NCBI GenBank assembly: GCA_020849895.1
Contig: JADZFN010000066.1
Coordinates: 50,852-114,851, forward strand
Length of the DNA stretch: 64,000 nucleotides
Direction of reading: 5' to 3'
Source: Verrucomicrobiia bacterium
GTDB taxonomy: Bacteria > Verrucomicrobiota > Verrucomicrobiia > JABWAM01
This document shows, in pieces, positions 38,847 to 48,308 of the stretch (the first letter of the stretch is position 1; each line of letters begins with the position of its first letter). The notes under the pieces are model-generated. The model had not been told where the DNA came from and ran no database searches. It saw only the letters and a list, made by a program, of their open reading frames with translations. The position numbers were made by a program, and so were the translations under genes.

Positions 38847-39710
38847 TTATCGTCCATAGATCTCGCGCCGGAGGGCGCGGCGCATGACCTCAAGGGGCGC
38901 CTTTCGTCCGGTCCAGATTTCGAAGGCGCGCGCTCCCTGATGGAGGAGCATCGAGAGGCCGTTGGCGGTCCGGCTTCCGTGGCGCTTGGCCCGGCGCATG
39001 GCGGGCGTTTCCGCGGGACGATAAATCATCTCGAGAAAACAGCAGGGGTCCGCCTTCGTCAGAAGCGAGGCGTCGAGCGGGCAAGGGTCGTCCGCCTTGA
39101 GGCCGAGGCTGGTCGCCTGCACGAGCAGGTCGCACGAGGCGGGTTCGAGGAGGCATTCGACACGGGGCCGCAGGACGCGGACGTGGCGCGCAAGCGCCAC
39201 GGCTTTGGCGCGCGTGCGATTGAGGAGCACGAGGCGTTTCACGCCCGCGCGCGCGAACTCGACTGCGGCGCTTCGCCCCGCGCCTCCGCATCCCAACACG
39301 GCGACGGTGCGCCCCTGGGGGTGAAAGCCGAACTCTTCGCGGAGCGCGGCGAGGAGTCCGTAGCCGTCGGTGCTGGCGCCGTGGAGGAACGGTCGTCCGC
39401 GGCGCAAGCGAAAGGAGAGTGTGTTTGCGGCGCCGGCGGCGCGGGCGTCGTTGTCGAGGCGGTCCGCTTCCCGGAAAGCGACGAGCTTATGCGGCACGGT
39501 ACAGTTCACTCCCGCAAAACCGCAGAGCGCGAGTCCGCGCAGCGCGGGTCCGAGGCGCGCGGGGTCCACGTCGAGCGCGAGGTAGCGCCAGTTCATTCCG
39601 AGCGCGTCGAACGCGGCGTTGTGCATCGCCGGCGAAGCGGAGTGCGCGACGGGGTGGCCAATCACGGCGACGAAACGGGTGCGTCCGTTGATGGCGAGGG
39701 AGGCTTTCAC
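38847..39710 (-). CDS. aroE: Shikimate dehydrogenase
   Basis: 'AVIGHPVAHSASPAMHNAAF', 'GVNCTVPHK', 'LGCGGAGRSAAVEFARAGVKRLVLLNRT', 'ANGLSMLLHQGARAFEIWTG'. Confidence 0.94.
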   Translation of the reverse strand: MKASLAINGRTRFVAVIGHPVAHSASPAMHNAAFDALGMNWRYLALDVDPARLGPALRGLALCGFAGVNCTVPHKLVAFREADRLDNDARAAGAANTLSFRLRRGRPFLHGASTDGYGLLAALREEFGFHPQGRTVAVLGCGGAGRSAAVEFARAGVKRLVLLNRTRAKAVALARHVRVLRPRVECLLEPASCDLLVQATSLGLKADDPCPLDASLLTKADPCCFLEMIYRPAETPAMRRAKRHGSRTANGLSMLLHQGARAFEIWTGRKAPLEVMRRALRREIYGR

Positions 39711-39941
39711 CGTGAGCGCTCCGATGTTCTCTCATGGCGCGCGGCTTCGGGCAAGCGCCAACGTCCGTCCATGAAGCCTCGTGCGGCGACGAGCCTCGCG
39801 CGCCTTTTTCGAGAGGGGCGTTGTCCGGAGTCCGTTTCGGCATCAGGCTTTCGGAGGGAATCTCTCGACGGATCCGAGGATCGGCTTCTGGATGAGACTT
39901 TGGAAAGGCAGGTTTGCGGCTCGGCGGGGCGTTGAACGAGA

Positions 39942-39970
39942 TTGACACGCCGCGGCGGCGCCGGTGAAAT
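39942..39970 (+). promoter_or_regulatory. Candidate sigma70-type promoter of asd
   Basis: TTGACA, 17-nt spacer, TGAAAT, 13 nt before ATG 39983. Confidence 0.35.
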
Positions 39971-39982
39971 CCTCCGCCCGAG

Positions 39983-40990
39983 ATGAAAAAAACTCCGAAC
40001 GTCGCCATTCTCGGCGCCACCGGCGCGGTGGGCGTCGAGGTCCTCAAGACCCTTGAACGCCGAAATTTTCCGGTCAGGGAGCTCACCTTGCTTGCCTCCG
40101 GACGCTCCGAAGGAAAAACGATGGAGTTCCGCGGCCGGAAACTGACGGTGAAGGCGGTGACTCCATCCTCGTTTGCGGGAGTGGACCTCGCGATCTTCAG
40201 CGCGGGGGCGACGCGCTCCCGAGAGTTCGCGCCGCATGCGGTGAAGGCGGGCGCGATCGTCGTGGACAACTCCTCGGCGTTCCGCATGGATCCGGCGGTT
40301 CCGCTGGTGGTGCCCGAAGTGAACGGCGCCGACCTCCTCCGCCACCAGGGGATCGTCGCGAATCCGAACTGTACGGCGGCGATCCTGTGCGTGCCGCTCT
40401 GGCCGCTGCACCGCGCGGCGAAGATCCGCCGCATTGTGGTCTCGACCTATCAGTCGGCGAGCGGGGCGGGGGCGAAGGCCATGGCGGAGCTCGAGAGCCA
40501 GACGCGCGACGTGCTCGACGGCAAGCCCGCAAAAAAGGAGGTGTTTCCCCATCAGATCGCGTTCAACGTCTTCTCTCACAACACGAAGGTGGCGGAGAAC
40601 GGTTTCAACGAGGAGGAGAACAAGGTGATCGAGGAGACGCGCAAGATGTTTCATGAGCCGGAGCTTGCGATCTGCGTCACCTGCATTCGCGTGCCGGTCC
40701 TGCGCGCGCACTCCGAGAGTGTGGTGATCGAGACGGAACGCGAGCTGACGCCCGACGAGGCGCGCGAAATCCTTTCCCGCGCGCCCGGCGTGAAGGTGGT
40801 GGACGACTCCGCGAGGAATTATTTCCCGATGCCGATCGAGGCGGGCGGGATCGGGGAGGTGCTTGTGGGACGCCTCCGCAAGGATCCGTCGAGCCTCCGC
40901 GGGTTGGCGATGTTCGTGGCGGGCGATCAGCTCCTGAAAGGCGCGGCGCTCAACGCCGTTCAGATCGCCGAAATGCTCCTCCAACGCTGA
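39983..40990 (+). CDS. asd: Aspartate-semialdehyde dehydrogenase
   Basis: 'NVAILGATGAVGVEVLKTLERRNFPV', 'FSAGATRSREFAPHAVKAGAIVVDNSSAFRMDPAVPLVVPEVN', 'NPNCTA'. Confidence 0.96.
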   Translation: MKKTPNVAILGATGAVGVEVLKTLERRNFPVRELTLLASGRSEGKTMEFRGRKLTVKAVTPSSFAGVDLAIFSAGATRSREFAPHAVKAGAIVVDNSSAFRMDPAVPLVVPEVNGADLLRHQGIVANPNCTAAILCVPLWPLHRAAKIRRIVVSTYQSASGAGAKAMAELESQTRDVLDGKPAKKEVFPHQIAFNVFSHNTKVAENGFNEEENKVIEETRKMFHEPELAICVTCIRVPVLRAHSESVVIETERELTPDEAREILSRAPGVKVVDDSARNYFPMPIEAGGIGEVLVGRLRKDPSSLRGLAMFVAGDQLLKGAALNAVQIAEMLLQR

Positions 40991-42043
40991 TCAGGGGACG
41001 ATGGCGGGGCGGCCCACCCAGAAAGGGAGGCGCATTCCCCGTCGGAAGGCGGCGAGGGCTTTCGGGGAGGAGTTGACACGCAGGTTGCTCCAGGTCTCGT
41101 CGGCGTTCTCCCAGCGTTCGTGCCAATAGACGGCGGCTCGTAGGCGGGGGTAATCCTTCGCCATCGCGGCAAACGCTTCATCGAAGAAGTCGGCCTTACT
41201 GCCGTCGCGGGGAAACTCGCCGACGCCCCATTCGGCGAGCATGATCGGTTTGGTTTTGTCGAGCCGGGCGAGTTCGCTATACGGATATCGCATCACGGTG
41301 TCGAAGGTGAGCCAGCCCTCCTTGTCGCTCTGTTTTCCGTAGACGCTGAGCCCGAGCCAATCCACGACGTCGTCGCCCGGGTAGTAGGCGGTGATCGTGT
41401 TCCACGGGGCGACAGGCCAGGAATAGTTTTGCGCGTGATAGACCCATTGGATGTTCCGCGCGCCCGCCTCACGCACGATCCGTACGACGTGGCGATACGC
41501 GGCGATGTAGCGTTCGGGACCGTCGGGTTTTTTCGGATCGCCGAAACCGCGTGTCGCGCCGCCCCCCTGGTTGGAGCCGCCCCAAGGGAACCAATCGCCG
41601 TTCGCCTCGAGGCCGAAGGAGACGAGCAGAGGGATTTCCGCCATGCGGGCCTCGCGCGCCCATTCGCGGAGGTAGCCATCGAAGCGGCCTTCGAGGATGC
41701 GATCGAGAGAGTATTCGGGCTGGAGTTCGTTCTGCCGGTAGGGCGGCCCCCAGGGGGACCAGAAGATGAGCGGCACGGCGCCGTAATCCCGCACCGTCCG
41801 GACCTGGACGTTCGGAAAGGATTTCTGACCCCAGAAGCTCGAGAAGGCGACGATCGCCTGCTGGCGGCCAACCAGCAACTCGAAGTCGCGGAGCATTTCG
41901 GACGTCAGGGTGTCTTCTGTATCGCCGATGCAGAGGTACGCGCCGTTGTAGGCGCCGCGCTCGGGAACGGCGAGGCGTTGTCCCTGTGCGGGAAAGGGCG
42001 CGAAGATGAGGAGTGTCAGGAGGGCGAGAGAAAACCGTTTCAT
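40991..42043 (-). CDS. Secreted GH26-like glycoside hydrolase
   Basis: Signal peptide 'MKRFSLALLTLLIFAPFPAQGQ'; 'FGLEANGDWFPWGG' (acid/base region) and 'IMLAEWGVGE' (nucleophile region). ATG overlaps upstream gene stop (ATGA). Confidence 0.75.
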   Translation of the reverse strand: MKRFSLALLTLLIFAPFPAQGQRLAVPERGAYNGAYLCIGDTEDTLTSEMLRDFELLVGRQQAIVAFSSFWGQKSFPNVQVRTVRDYGAVPLIFWSPWGPPYRQNELQPEYSLDRILEGRFDGYLREWAREARMAEIPLLVSFGLEANGDWFPWGGSNQGGGATRGFGDPKKPDGPERYIAAYRHVVRIVREAGARNIQWVYHAQNYSWPVAPWNTITAYYPGDDVVDWLGLSVYGKQSDKEGWLTFDTVMRYPYSELARLDKTKPIMLAEWGVGEFPRDGSKADFFDEAFAAMAKDYPRLRAAVYWHERWENADETWSNLRVNSSPKALAAFRRGMRLPFWVGRPAIVP

Positions 42044-45000
42044 GCGGAGGGAGAGATGATGTGCACGGTGGCTTTTCGGGACACCTTGCCCCAGGACACG
42101 AGCGCGCCGCGGAGCGCTCGTCGGAAGGCGCCCCAGATGACGATGCAGAGGAGGGGGCGATACACGACGCGCTGCGGGAGGACCCAGAGGGCGTGGCGGA
42201 GTGGTTCGCCGTCGAGCCGCAGGGCAAGTGCGGCGAGGAAAAGGTCGGCCGCCAGGAACGCAGCGAGAAAGGCCAGGACGAGGGCGCCGCCGCCTCCGAG
42301 GACGGAGAGGATCACGATCAGGTCCACGAGAGGCGCCGTGGCGCCCAACAGGATTTGGAAAAACCAGAGGCTCGGCATGGCGATCCAGCCGAAGGTGCCG
42401 GCGCGCGGATTGAACAGGGCGTCGCGATGTTTCCAGAGGCACTGGAGCGTGCCGAAGGCCCATCGGGAGCGTTGCTTGAGGAGACCGTTCACGCTCTCGG
42501 GGCATTCGGTCCATCCGTAGGCGCGCGGGGCATAGGCGATGCGCCAACCGTCCTTGCGGATCTGCATCGTGAGGTCGGTGTCTTCGGCGAGGGTGTCGGT
42601 GCTGAAGCCTCCCGCTTCCTCGATCGCCGCGCGGCGATACGCGCCGATGGCGCCCGGCACCACGGTGATGCAGTCGAGGAGGGCGAAGGCGCGGCGGTCG
42701 AGGTTGAATCCTGCCGTGTATTCGAGGGCCTGAAACTTCGCGAGCCAACCGCGGCGGTTTCCGACGCGCGCGTTGCCCGAGACCGCGCCGACGTTCGCGT
42801 CGGCGGCGAACGGCGCCACGAGATGATCGAGCGCACCGCGTCCGACGTGGGTGTCGGCGTCAATGGAGATGAGGAGGTCGTGCCGGGCAGCGGCGAGCGC
42901 GGCGCGGAGGGCGCCTGCTTTGCCGGCGTTGGGCTGGGAGATCAGGCGGACGCGTGCGTCGCCTCGGAATGCGGAGGCGACGACCGCGGCCGTTGTATCG
43001 GTCGAACCGTCGTCCACGACAACGACCTCGAGGGCTCCGGGATAGCGAGAATCGAGCGCGGCGCGGACGGCGGCTTCGATGACGCGTTCCTCGTTGTAGG
43101 CGGCGATGACGACGCTCACCGGAGGAAATGCCTCCGGCGCGAGTGGCGCGGAGAGGCGAAACTGGCGAAGGGCGAGGGCGGCGACCGCGACGGAGCGGAA
43201 GACGACGAGGACCGTGGCTACCACGAGAAAGGCCCAGACGAAACAGAGAAAACGGTGGACGACGGAAAGCCCGAAGCTGGTGGCGAGGATCGTGCCGCGT
43301 TCCGTGTGCGGGACCGGAGGCATCGCTTGGTCATGGGGGATGCCGGCCAGTTCGCTGGCGGTGACGAAACGCACGGGGCGATGGTGCGAGTCGCGCAGCC
43401 ATCGGATCATCGGGCGGAGGGCCTCGACGGTCTGGCGGCGGTCGCCTCCGCCGTCGTGGAGGAGGACGACGGAGCCTTCCGAGCGAAGATTCTTCACGCG
43501 GCGGAGGATCTCATCGGCGCCGGGACGTTCCCAGTCGCGCGGGTCAATGTTTTCGCAGAGGGTGAGGTAGCCGAGTTCCTGCGCGCGCAGGATGGGGCGG
43601 ATCTCGGCTGCCGTTTGCGGACGGGAATCGGCGGCGTAAGGAGGGCGGAAGAGGATCGTGGAACGTCCGGTGAGCGCTTCGATCAGGCGCTGGGTGGCGT
43701 TGAGCTCGAGGTCGAGATGCACGCGCGGTGTTTCCGAGAGATCCGGATGCGTGTAGGTATGCACGCCGACTTCGTGCCCCTCGCGCACCATGCGCGCGAC
43801 GAGGTCGGGATATTTTTCCGCAGCGCTGCCGACGAGGAAGAACGTGGCGCGGACGCCTTCGGACTTGAGGATGTCGAGGATCGCCGGCGTCCATCGCCGG
43901 TCCGGGCCGTCGTCGAAGGTGAGGGCGATCCAGTTCGGAGTGACGGCGCCTCCATGCTCGACTCGGAGCGGACGCGGGGCGTCCAGATAACGAGAGCGGA
44001 TGCGCCCGTCGGGAAGAGGGTCGAACGTCCGGAGGCCGGGCGCGCGCTCGGGAAGCACGTGGAGCACTTCTCCTTCGCCGATCTGGAAAACGTGGTCCGG
44101 AAGATCCAGGTGAGCGAGAGGCGCCCAGTCGGCATCGCCGACGGAGCGCCGCCGGGCGAGGGCGAGCGCGTCCCAAAGACCGGGATCTTCGCTGCCGAGC
44201 TTCCAGACGCCGAGGCCGGCGACGCCCGCCGCGCGCGCGGCGCGCGCCTGGTTGTAGGCGGTGGCGGCGTCGAGGAACCAGACGGTGTGCTGCTCCTCGC
44301 CCTTCGCGTAGGAGAAGGAGGGATTGGCTTCGGCGTCGCCCCATTCGATTTCCACAGGTTCGGCGCTGTCGGCGAGGCTCATCGCCTCGGCGAAGGAGAT
44401 CTCCCGACCCACGGGGCCGATGAGCGGCCAGTCGCAGCCGAAGTTGCCGATCGTGGCGATCCATCGGCCCGGGCGGCCGAACTCGAGCATGCGGCGCAGC
44501 CAGCGCTCGAACCAGGGTTGAGAGGCGAGCGGCCCCGGAGGATCGTGGCGGGAGTTTTCGTTGCAGAGCATCGCGACGAGGTAATCGGCGTGGTCCACCA
44601 GGCGGTCGAGGTCGAAGACGAGTGCGTCCCAGCCCACCGGGACGCAGACGAAAAAGAGGAGGCGTTCCTCGTGGCAGCGTGTGGCGAAGCGGATCAGGAA
44701 ATCGTTGAATTCGTCGGTGTAGGCGGCGTCCACCTCCTCGAAATCCACGGCGAGGCCGTCGCAGTGTTTGGATTTTGTGAGGCGAACCGCGCGCTCGATG
44801 AAGGCGGCGCGGGCCTCCTCGGGGCCGGTCACCAACGCGGCGAGGAGATCACCCCGCCATCCGTCGAGTTCGTTCGTGAGCAGGGCGACGACCTTGAGTC
44901 CGTACTGGCGGGCGAGGCGGCGCGCCTCCGGGCTTGCGGAGAAGGCGAGGTCGAGCTTTTCGTTCGCGAGGGAAAGCCAGCGCGGGCAAAGGTGAGTGAG

Positions 45001-45402
45001 GCGCGGAGCTGCGCGGGCCAGCGCGGCGAGCGCCGCCGGGCGTTCGTCGTCGAGGAAGCCGAGGGTGATGAACGCCGAGGGGCGCGAGGACGGTCCTGCG
45101 GTGGCGCGACGGCGGTCCCGTTCGAGAGGGGCGAGGGAATGGCGCGGGGTGGACGTTTCCTCCCGCCGCGTCGCGCGGCGGGGCGGCGGCGGCGGGCGTT
45201 GGAGGGCGCGGAGCTGGGAGCGGAGCGTGGCGACCGACGGCGGAAGGCGGAGGGAAGGGCGTTCGAGGAGGGAGCGCACGAAGACGAGGGCGGCGGCGAA
45301 CAGGACCGCGCAGGCGGCGACCGTGGCGAGGCGGATGATTTTCCATCGCCGGCCGCGCGCGTCATGGAAAATAAACCGGCGCGAAGGCGCGGGGTGAGTC
45401 AT
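42040..45402 (-). CDS. Trifunctional GH18-like / CE4 polysaccharide deacetylase / processive GT2 membrane synthase
   Basis: N-terminal TM; 'CDGLAVDFEEVD' GH18 motif; 'IALTFDDGPD', 'HTYTHPDL', 'FRPPYAADSR' NodB motifs; TM; 'VSVVIAAYNEERVIEAAV', 'VVVDDGSTD', 'EDTDLTMQI', 'LLKQRSRWAFG' (QxxRW). Confidence 0.9.
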   Translation of the reverse strand: MTHPAPSRRFIFHDARGRRWKIIRLATVAACAVLFAAALVFVRSLLERPSLRLPPSVATLRSQLRALQRPPPPPRRATRREETSTPRHSLAPLERDRRRATAGPSSRPSAFITLGFLDDERPAALAALARAAPRLTHLCPRWLSLANEKLDLAFSASPEARRLARQYGLKVVALLTNELDGWRGDLLAALVTGPEEARAAFIERAVRLTKSKHCDGLAVDFEEVDAAYTDEFNDFLIRFATRCHEERLLFFVCVPVGWDALVFDLDRLVDHADYLVAMLCNENSRHDPPGPLASQPWFERWLRRMLEFGRPGRWIATIGNFGCDWPLIGPVGREISFAEAMSLADSAEPVEIEWGDAEANPSFSYAKGEEQHTVWFLDAATAYNQARAARAAGVAGLGVWKLGSEDPGLWDALALARRRSVGDADWAPLAHLDLPDHVFQIGEGEVLHVLPERAPGLRTFDPLPDGRIRSRYLDAPRPLRVEHGGAVTPNWIALTFDDGPDRRWTPAILDILKSEGVRATFFLVGSAAEKYPDLVARMVREGHEVGVHTYTHPDLSETPRVHLDLELNATQRLIEALTGRSTILFRPPYAADSRPQTAAEIRPILRAQELGYLTLCENIDPRDWERPGADEILRRVKNLRSEGSVVLLHDGGGDRRQTVEALRPMIRWLRDSHHRPVRFVTASELAGIPHDQAMPPVPHTERGTILATSFGLSVVHRFLCFVWAFLVVATVLVVFRSVAVAALALRQFRLSAPLAPEAFPPVSVVIAAYNEERVIEAAVRAALDSRYPGALEVVVVDDGSTDTTAAVVASAFRGDARVRLISQPNAGKAGALRAALAAARHDLLISIDADTHVGRGALDHLVAPFAADANVGAVSGNARVGNRRGWLAKFQALEYTAGFNLDRRAFALLDCITVVPGAIGAYRRAAIEEAGGFSTDTLAEDTDLTMQIRKDGWRIAYAPRAYGWTECPESVNGLLKQRSRWAFGTLQCLWKHRDALFNPRAGTFGWIAMPSLWFFQILLGATAPLVDLIVILSVLGGGGALVLAFLAAFLAADLFLAALALRLDGEPLRHALWVLPQRVVYRPLLCIVIWGAFRRALRGALVSWGKVSRKATVHIISPSA

Positions 45403-45424
45403 CGCGAGAAGACGCCGCGGACGG

Positions 45425-47983
45425 TCAGAGCCATTTTCGCCGCGCGCGGAGCGTGGCGAGCTTCAGGTCCTGGGCGGCGAGCTCAACGATCTGGGCGACG
45501 CGATGGCGGAGGCGCGCCGAGGCGAGGAGGAGGATGGCGAGCCAAAGGGTGACGGCGCAGAACCAGACGCCGATGAGGCGATAACCCTGGGGGGAGGTCG
45601 TCGCTTCGAAACGGAGCCAGGCGAGAAAGCTCACGACGGCCACGGGAATGGCGACCATGCGCGAGAAGACGGTGGGGCTGGGATGCAGGCGAACGCGGGT
45701 GAGGCGCTTGCCGTCGCCGTGTTCCTCGGTGAGCGACAGGACGCGGATCTGCCACAGGCGGTTGCCGTAGACTTGGTAGTCCCAGTTGCTCCAGCCGGTG
45801 TCGGCGGAGGATTTCCAACCTTCCTGTTCGAGGCGCTTTTGGAATGCGGACAGGAATTGTTCGCGACCGACGCCGGCTTCACTCCAGAAAGAGAGCAGGG
45901 CGGGGCGGTCCCATTCCACGGCCTGGGCGCGACTTGCGGAGGCGGCGCCGACGACCCGGCGCGGCGTGCGTTTCTTGCGTGCCCAGGTGGAGTAGCGGGC
46001 CCATCCGCGGGCGATCGGCTGCCAGAAGGCGAGCGCGACGATGAGGAGGCGGCTCCAGGGGCGGCGGGAGCGCGCTTCGACACGGGCGTGGAGGGCGTAG
46101 GACGCAGCAACGCTGAGGGATCCCGCGAACATCACCGCGGGCAGGTACCAGATCGCGTGAATCTGCAGCGCGACGAGCAACGCGACGAGCGCGGCGACGT
46201 TCCATTCGAGGCTGCTCATGAAGAGCACGAGGTCCGAGGTGCGGCTCGGATAGACGCATTGAAAAAGCCCCATACCGAAGACCCCGTGATACACGATCGG
46301 ACGATGGAGGAGGGAGGAGAAGTTCGTGCCGCCGTAGACGCGCCCCCGCCAGCGCGCCGAACCGGTCGGCCCGAAATAAACGAGATGCTTGAAACGCAGC
46401 AGGGCCTCGGCTTCGCCGTAGCCTTCCTGTTGCCGGAGATAGGCGCGCACATTGAAGCGGCGATGGTGCCAGACGATGGCTGAAGGGCTGAACCCGATGC
46501 GGTGCCCCCGCTGCATCAGTCGCCAGCAGAGGTCCACGTCGTCGCCCGCCTTGCGATATTCGGGATCGAATCCGCCGATGAGTTCGAGCGCCCAGCGGTG
46601 GAACGCCATGTTGCAGCCGGGGATGTGTTCGGCCTCCATGTCGTCAATGAGCACGTGGCTCGGCTGGCCTGGCGAGGCGGCCACGCAGGCCTGCACCCAG
46701 TTCTGGGCGGGCGGTGAGACGTTCGGGCCGCCCGCGGCGGCGAATCCGCCCTGTTCGAGCGTGCCGACGAGGTAATAGAGCCAGTCTTTGTCGGCCATGC
46801 AGTCGCTGTCGGTGTAGGCGATGATTTCGCCTCGGGCAGCCCGCAGGCCGACGTTCCGGGCCACGCTGAGCCCCAGATTTTCCTGCTTGAGATAGCGGAC
46901 CTTCGGGAAGTCTCGGACGATCTGTTCCGTGGAGTCGGTGGACCCGTCGTCCACGAGGATCACCTCGAAATCGGGATAATCCATCTGGAGGAGGGAGGTG
47001 AGGCAGGCCTCGAGCGTGCGTGCGCCGTTGTAGGAACAGACGATGACCGAAACCGGCGGGACGCGTGGAAGCGGAACGCGGGGGCTGCCCTTGAAAAGCG
47101 CACGCACCTCGGCGAGGGCCTTCTTCGGCGCGCGCGCGGCGGTCACGAGACCGAACTTCCAGTCTTCGACGAGGTGGCCGCCGGTGAACCATTCGTCGGT
47201 CCAGGAGAAGAGGATCGTTCCCGCAAGCCCGTGCCGCGCGACGGCTTCGATGTGTCCGCGCAGGAGCGCCGCCTGTTCCTCCTCGGAATGGCGGACGGTA
47301 TCCATCCCAAACTCGCTGAGGATGAGCGGTTTTTCCCCGGCGAGATTTTGGAGCCGCGAGAGGTAGCCTTCGAAATCTCGCGCCCGGTGCAGGTAGACGT
47401 TGTACGAGAAGAAATCCATCGCGCCTGGCAGCAGGTATTCGGTGGGGGGATAGTTCGCGTAGGTGTAGAGGGGGCGCGGGTCGGCCTGGCGGGCGGCGTC
47501 CAACAACTCTTCGAGAAAGGCCTCGATCTTGCGCGACCCGTACCAGCGGACGATCCCGGTCGGGATTTCGTTGCCGATGGCCCAGGCGAAGATCGCGGGG
47601 TGATCCCGCCGTGCGCGCCCGGCGGCGACGACCCGCTCGCGAATCGAGCGGCGCGTCGTTCGGGCGTCGAGGAAGCAGACGTGCTGTTCCCACGGGATCG
47701 TCACGTAGGCCTTGAGGCCGGCGGCCGCGCACTCGTCGAGGAATCCTAAAGGCGGAGGATGATAGAGGCGCACGGTGTTGATGCCCGCGTCCGTCATCCG
47801 GGCAAAATCGTCGCGCGCGTCCGCCGTCGTCGGAAGAAACACCGGGGTGCCTCCCTCTTCGCGGGGCGGGAACGGACCGTAGGTGACGCCCTTGACGAAG
47901 AACTTGCGGCCGCCGTGAAAGAAGAACTTCGAGTTGGCGGAGACGCGTGGGGTGGCGGAACGGCCCTGATGAGATTCAGACAT
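45425..47983 (-). CDS. Bifunctional GH2/GH-A-type TIM-barrel domain fused to GT2 glycosyltransferase with C-terminal TM segments
   Basis: 'FFHGGRKFFVKGVTYGPF', 'IFAWAIGNEIP' (acid/base E139), 'LILSEFGMD' (nucleophile E224), then 'VSVIVCSYNGARTLEACLTSLL', 'VILVDDGSTDSTEQ', 'AGDDVDLCWRL'. No signal peptide or TM before or between the domains. Confidence 0.88.
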   Translation of the reverse strand: MSESHQGRSATPRVSANSKFFFHGGRKFFVKGVTYGPFPPREEGGTPVFLPTTADARDDFARMTDAGINTVRLYHPPPLGFLDECAAAGLKAYVTIPWEQHVCFLDARTTRRSIRERVVAAGRARRDHPAIFAWAIGNEIPTGIVRWYGSRKIEAFLEELLDAARQADPRPLYTYANYPPTEYLLPGAMDFFSYNVYLHRARDFEGYLSRLQNLAGEKPLILSEFGMDTVRHSEEEQAALLRGHIEAVARHGLAGTILFSWTDEWFTGGHLVEDWKFGLVTAARAPKKALAEVRALFKGSPRVPLPRVPPVSVIVCSYNGARTLEACLTSLLQMDYPDFEVILVDDGSTDSTEQIVRDFPKVRYLKQENLGLSVARNVGLRAARGEIIAYTDSDCMADKDWLYYLVGTLEQGGFAAAGGPNVSPPAQNWVQACVAASPGQPSHVLIDDMEAEHIPGCNMAFHRWALELIGGFDPEYRKAGDDVDLCWRLMQRGHRIGFSPSAIVWHHRRFNVRAYLRQQEGYGEAEALLRFKHLVYFGPTGSARWRGRVYGGTNFSSLLHRPIVYHGVFGMGLFQCVYPSRTSDLVLFMSSLEWNVAALVALLVALQIHAIWYLPAVMFAGSLSVAASYALHARVEARSRRPWSRLLIVALAFWQPIARGWARYSTWARKKRTPRRVVGAASASRAQAVEWDRPALLSFWSEAGVGREQFLSAFQKRLEQEGWKSSADTGWSNWDYQVYGNRLWQIRVLSLTEEHGDGKRLTRVRLHPSPTVFSRMVAIPVAVVSFLAWLRFEATTSPQGYRLIGVWFCAVTLWLAILLLASARLRHRVAQIVELAAQDLKLATLRARRKWL

Positions 47984-48308
47984 GGAGGGGCGAGAAGTGG
48001 AAGATGGCCTTTCGTTGCCCTTCCTGTCAATGGAGGCGCGGGCAGATCGAGGTGCGGGGCAAGAAGGTCGAGGGAAGCGAGAGGATCGAAGCGGAATTGG
48101 AGGGTGCGCCCCACGGACCGCCTATCCCCTCTTTTTCGCCGCGATCGAGCAGCGCCGGCTCATTGATTGCGCATCCGACGGATGGAGAAATCTCTCCCGG
48201 GCTTCCATCCCTGTGACGCTTGGGTTAGGGTCGCGTCGCGTTCCATGAAGACGCCCCCTATCCAGAAACGCGCAGTGACCGGCTTCGGCTTGATCGGAGA
48301 AACGACGC

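Noticed and set aside
42013-45552. 1179-aa plus-strand ORF opposite the GH18-CE4-GT2 gene
   Set aside because: Shadow ORF from GC-rich codon bias; low-complexity translation rich in E/G/R/A with no domain pattern. The minus-strand frame is unmistakably real.
47947-48216. Small plus-strand ORF with 'MAFRCPSCQWRRGQIEV' (CxxC) in the divergent region before the TDT gene
   Set aside because: Only one CxxC, no second zinc half-site, C-terminal part looks random; insufficient support for a gene.
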